NCBI GenBank assembly: GCA_004556055.1
Contig: SFIW01000011.1
Coordinates: 1 to 61,675 of the forward strand
Length of the DNA stretch: 61,675 nt
Origin: Planctomycetaceae bacterium
GTDB taxonomy: Bacteria > Planctomycetota > Planctomycetia > Pirellulales > Thermoguttaceae
Reading direction: 5' to 3'
Of the stretch, positions 58,999 through 61,675 are shown piece by piece (position 1 is the first letter of the stretch; the number at the start of each line of letters is the position of its first letter). Made by a program: the position numbers and the translations under genes. The notes under the pieces were generated by a model. The model was not told the origin of the DNA. It worked only from the letters and a program-made list of their open reading frames with translations, and searched no databases.

Positions 58999-60174
58999 AT
59001 GAAAGTGACGATAGCTGGTTTTGGGATGATGGGATGCGTGCGCGCAGTCGCCTACGAAGCCGTTCAACGTTATTTTCCTCGCGTTTGTCCCGAAAAGTAC
59101 GAGCTTTACGAAGCTTCCGTACAACCCGGACAGGAAGAGGGCGCTAACGACGCGGGTTGGAAGGCGACGACCGATTTGGTCGCGGCGCTGAGCAATCCTG
59201 AGGCGTGGGTCGTCGATATTTGTTTGCCGAACAGTATGCATTACGAAGCCGCGAAGATAGCTTTCGAAAATGGAAAGCACGTCTTTTGTGAAAAGCCTCT
59301 CGCAGGAAACCTTCTAGACGCGTACAAAATGGCGGAGATCGCCGCTGCGCATCCGGATCAACTTGCTTCCGTCAACTACATTTATCGACGTTCCCCCGCC
59401 GCGATTTATGCGCGGAAGATCCTACAGGAAGGTCGATTTGGCAAGGTGATGGAGGTCGTCTGCTCGTATCCGCAGTCGTGGGGCGGCCCAGAGACTCCTT
59501 ATAGCTGGCGTTTTGACGACGAAGGCGGAACTCTTGCCGACCTTGGAAGTCATGCGTTAGACATGCTCTATTTCCAGACGGGCATGCGTCCGATCGAAGT
59601 CTTGGGACTTCAGACGACGCATATTAAGGAACGTAAAATTCTTTCGAGGGAAGTGGCGTTGAGAATCAAAGAAACGCGTCCAGAGCGCGTTGTCGAACAC
59701 GACGGTCACTACTGGTTCACCGTCAAGATCGACGACGCGACCGACGCTCTCTTCACGCTTCCCGACGGGGCGATCGGATCGCTCCATTGCACGCGTAACG
59801 CGTGGGGAACCGAGAACTCTCACAACTTCGTTATTTACTGCGAACATGGGGCGCTTCGTTGGAACTACGACGATTTGAACTATCTCGAAATCTACGACGC
59901 GAGAACGCCTGAGCGCGGTTGGGTACGCATGCTTTGCGACCGCAAGGAATGCGCGTACTTCAACTTCGCCGACGGCCATATGATCGGTTATCGTGATTTG
60001 ACCGTTTTCGCGTGCTACGAGAATCTTCGCAAGATCTGCGGTCTTCCTGAGATAGCGCCGATAGCGACATTCGCCGACGCGCTCGAAGTCGAACGCACAA
60101 TCGCGGCGATTCGTCGTTCGTGGAAAGAACGTCGTTGGGTTAAACTCAGCGAAATCACTCGTCCTGAAGAATGA
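58999..60174 (+). CDS. Gfo/Idh/MocA family oxidoreductase
   Basis: This 391-residue NAD(P)-dependent sugar or cyclitol dehydrogenase starts with the Rossmann motif IAGFGMMGCVRA. The catalytic Lys is K99 in FCEKPLAG. The C-terminal beta-sheet domain has WRFDDEGGTLADLGSHALDM with the conserved Asp and His. AAGGAG precedes the ATG. The downstream gene at 60523 is a close paralogue with the same start and many shared blocks (YSWRF, NAWGTEN, RWNYDDLNY, GHMIGYRDLT). The sugar substrate is unknown. Confidence 0.93.
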   Translation: MKVTIAGFGMMGCVRAVAYEAVQRYFPRVCPEKYELYEASVQPGQEEGANDAGWKATTDLVAALSNPEAWVVDICLPNSMHYEAAKIAFENGKHVFCEKPLAGNLLDAYKMAEIAAAHPDQLASVNYIYRRSPAAIYARKILQEGRFGKVMEVVCSYPQSWGGPETPYSWRFDDEGGTLADLGSHALDMLYFQTGMRPIEVLGLQTTHIKERKILSREVALRIKETRPERVVEHDGHYWFTVKIDDATDALFTLPDGAIGSLHCTRNAWGTENSHNFVIYCEHGALRWNYDDLNYLEIYDARTPERGWVRMLCDRKECAYFNFADGHMIGYRDLTVFACYENLRKICGLPEIAPIATFADALEVERTIAAIRRSWKERRWVKLSEITRPEE

Positions 60175-60522
60175 TATCATTCTCCCGTCTTTTAAATATA
60201 TTAAAAGAAGCCGACTCGAAAGGGTCGGCTTTTATCGATTCTAAGGGAGCTTTTCCCGCCGCGCGGCGGCGCTAAATGGGAGTTGATTCTATTTTTTAGG
60301 AGATTTTAGTAGAATATTTTTACACAAATAAAATCTAACTCTTGAATTGTCTTGTTTTAGTGAGTAAAATAATCGCGTCGGATACGGGCGCCACGCTGTT
60401 CCGACGTCGCGCATTCTTTCGGATTGATTGAGAAGCGCGTTGAGACACGTCGGCGTTTGACGTCGCGGACTCCCTTATTAGCTCGGGGGGAGCCGTTAAG
60501 GATTATTAGGAGATATTTGCAG
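60175..60522. other. Intergenic region between the two oxidoreductase genes
   Basis: This 348-nt gap contains a terminator at 60203-60234, a GC palindrome (CCGCCGCGCGGCGG, near 60258-60271), an AT-rich tract at 60290-60370 likely holding a promoter, and the leader of the second gene with AGGAG before its ATG. The genes are therefore separate transcripts. Confidence 0.5.
60203..60234 (+). terminator. Terminator after the first Gfo/Idh/MocA gene
   Basis: AGCCGAC (60209-60215) pairs with GTCGGCT (60224-60230), with A-run before and TTTAT after. Confidence 0.85.
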
Positions 60523-61675
60523 ATGACTAAAGAGTGTAATGTTTCGATTCTTGGTTATGGTATGATGGGGTTGGTTCGCGCGGTTGCTTATGAAGCCGTC
60601 ATGCGTTATTATCCCAACTGTCCCGTGAAGCCTGTTTTGAACGAAGCTTACTGCTACACCGACGGTGAAGCTGAAGCCGCTACGGCGTCCGGATGGAAGG
60701 CGAATCGCGATCTTGACAAGACGATCGAGAATCCGAACACCGATTACATCGACGTTTGCTTGCCCAACAAGCTTCACTGCATGGCCGTTTTGAAGGCTCT
60801 TGCCGCCGGTAAGCACGTCTTCTGCGAAAAGCCCCTTTCCGTTACCGTCGAAGAAGCCCACCAGATGGTCGAAGCTCTCGCCGAAGCGAGGAAATCGAAT
60901 CCCAATATCATTGACTCTGTCAACTTCATCTATCGCCGCGTCCCTGCGAACGTCTTCGTTCGTAAGCTCGTCAAAGAAAATCGTTTCGGCAAGCTGCTTG
61001 AAGTCCATAGCTTCTACAATCAATCTTGGGGCGGCCCGGAGACCCCCTGGAGCTGGCGTTTTGGACCTGAAGGCGGCACCCTCGGCGACCTCGGCAGCCA
61101 CGCTCTCGACATGCTTTACTACACCACGGGCCTTCGTCCTGTCGAACTCTGCGCGATGCAGACGACTCACATCAAGAAGCGATATCTTCCCGCGACCGTC
61201 GGTTCCGACCTCGCCGCTCGCTATGGCGACAAGAAGACCAACAACGAAGGTCGTCCGATGAAAGACGTCGAGACCGACGACGCGACTCGCGTTCTCTTCA
61301 CCCTCGACGGCGGCGCGATCGGTTCTCTCGAATGCACCCGTAACGCTTGGGGAACCGAGAACACCCACGGCTACGAACTCTACTTCGAAAACGGCGCGAT
61401 CCGCTGGAATTACGACGACCTCAACTACGTCGGACTCTACGACGCCACGACGCCTGAACGCGGTTGGTCTCGCGTCCTCTGCAATCGCGGCGGATTCGCG
61501 TATCCTTCCTTCGCGGACGGCCACATGTTCGGTTATCGCGACCTGACGGTCAACGCGTGCTATGAGAACATGCTCAAGATCGCCGGCGCCGAAGAAGTCG
61601 CTCCTCTCGCGACCTTCGAAGACGCCCTCAACGTTGAACGTACCATCGAAGCGATTCGTAAGTCTTGGAACGAAC
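60523..61675 (+). CDS. Gfo/Idh/MocA family oxidoreductase, truncated by the window end
   Basis: The frame is open from the ATG at 60523 to the last base (384 codons), so the stop lies outside. It begins MTKECNVSILGYGMMGLVRA (Rossmann motif) and has the catalytic Lys K103 in FCEKPLSV. The C-terminal domain has WRFGPEGGTLGDLGSHALDM, and it then follows its paralogue closely to VERTIEAIRKSW. Only a few residues should be missing. From about codon 90 on, codons end in C far more than in the upstream paralogue, which suggests high expression. AGGAG lies 11 nt before the ATG. Confidence 0.94.
   Translation, partial: MTKECNVSILGYGMMGLVRAVAYEAVMRYYPNCPVKPVLNEAYCYTDGEAEAATASGWKANRDLDKTIENPNTDYIDVCLPNKLHCMAVLKALAAGKHVFCEKPLSVTVEEAHQMVEALAEARKSNPNIIDSVNFIYRRVPANVFVRKLVKENRFGKLLEVHSFYNQSWGGPETPWSWRFGPEGGTLGDLGSHALDMLYYTTGLRPVELCAMQTTHIKKRYLPATVGSDLAARYGDKKTNNEGRPMKDVETDDATRVLFTLDGGAIGSLECTRNAWGTENTHGYELYFENGAIRWNYDDLNYVGLYDATTPERGWSRVLCNRGGFAYPSFADGHMFGYRDLTVNACYENMLKIAGAEEVAPLATFEDALNVERTIEAIRKSWNE

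Noticed and set aside
60496..61524. Open frame of 342 codons on the minus strand
   Set aside because: It is the antisense shadow of the plus-strand Gfo/Idh/MocA gene, whose strong codon bias removes stops from the opposite strand.

Overview
The window looks like a chromosomal segment of a planctomycete (PVC group), possibly a gut or Pirellulales-type lineage. The main reason is a bacterial microcompartment (BMC) locus of the planctomycete/verrucomicrobial kind: class II aldolase, aldehyde dehydrogenase, PduL, acetate-kinase-like protein, two BMC-H and three EutN-type shell proteins. A DUF1844 protein, several exported proteins of no known family, and paired Gfo/Idh/MocA oxidoreductases fit this. 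The lineage is inferred from gene content; no 16S gene is present.

Layout. 0-3.2 kb: tRNA-Leu(GAG), then an oxidoreductase, pgsA and a CPBP membrane protease. 3.3-6.8 kb: an SGNH-like protein and a SemiSWEET-like membrane protein, then a CitA/DcuS-type two-component pair. 6.8-14.2 kb: a huge Asp/Glu-rich anchored alpha/beta hydrolase, a Cys-rich lipoprotein, a DUF1844 protein with metal-binding-like repeats, 5-formyl-THF cyclo-ligase and an exported helical protein. 14.4-19.2 kb: a 1606-residue exonuclease-RecQ-UvrD fusion, followed by about 1 kb of gene-poor, partly degenerate DNA. 20.3-22.3 kb: csrA, a small unknown gene and an M24 peptidase. 22.4-29.9 kb: the BMC locus on the minus strand. 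30.2-31.9 kb: a YbhN-like flippase-type protein and an exported protein. 31.9-32.4 kb: a very AT-rich intergenic region directly before dnaN, the best candidate for the replication origin. 32.4-48.1 kb: an unbroken run of plus-strand genes (dnaN, apbE, a MazG-like gene, a four-gene operon with an ABC ATPase and an exported PCMT-like protein, a BY-kinase polysaccharide co-polymerase, frr, rny). 48.2-61.7 kb: ribBA, two NagD-type HAD phosphatases, an OPA-family transporter, a beta-helix protein, an exported esterase, a sulfotransferase, a KaiC-like ATPase and two Gfo/Idh/MocA oxidoreductases, the last one cut by the window end.

Three perfect 16-bp parS palindromes (TGTTTCACGTGAAACA) lie within 8 kb at 3.3, 6.8 and 11.3 kb. 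With dnaN, the AT-rich region and the change in gene orientation at about 32 kb, they indicate the origin-proximal part of the chromosome.

The BMC locus would split fuculose/rhamnulose-1-phosphate, oxidise lactaldehyde to an acyl-CoA inside a shell, and recover acyl-phosphate and ATP through PduL and the kinase-like protein. Its most unusual member is a 267-residue protein that joins a putative encapsulation peptide, a linker motif recurring in BMC proteins, and an RpiB-like domain without the catalytic cysteine. All function statements are from reading the sequence; no database search was run.
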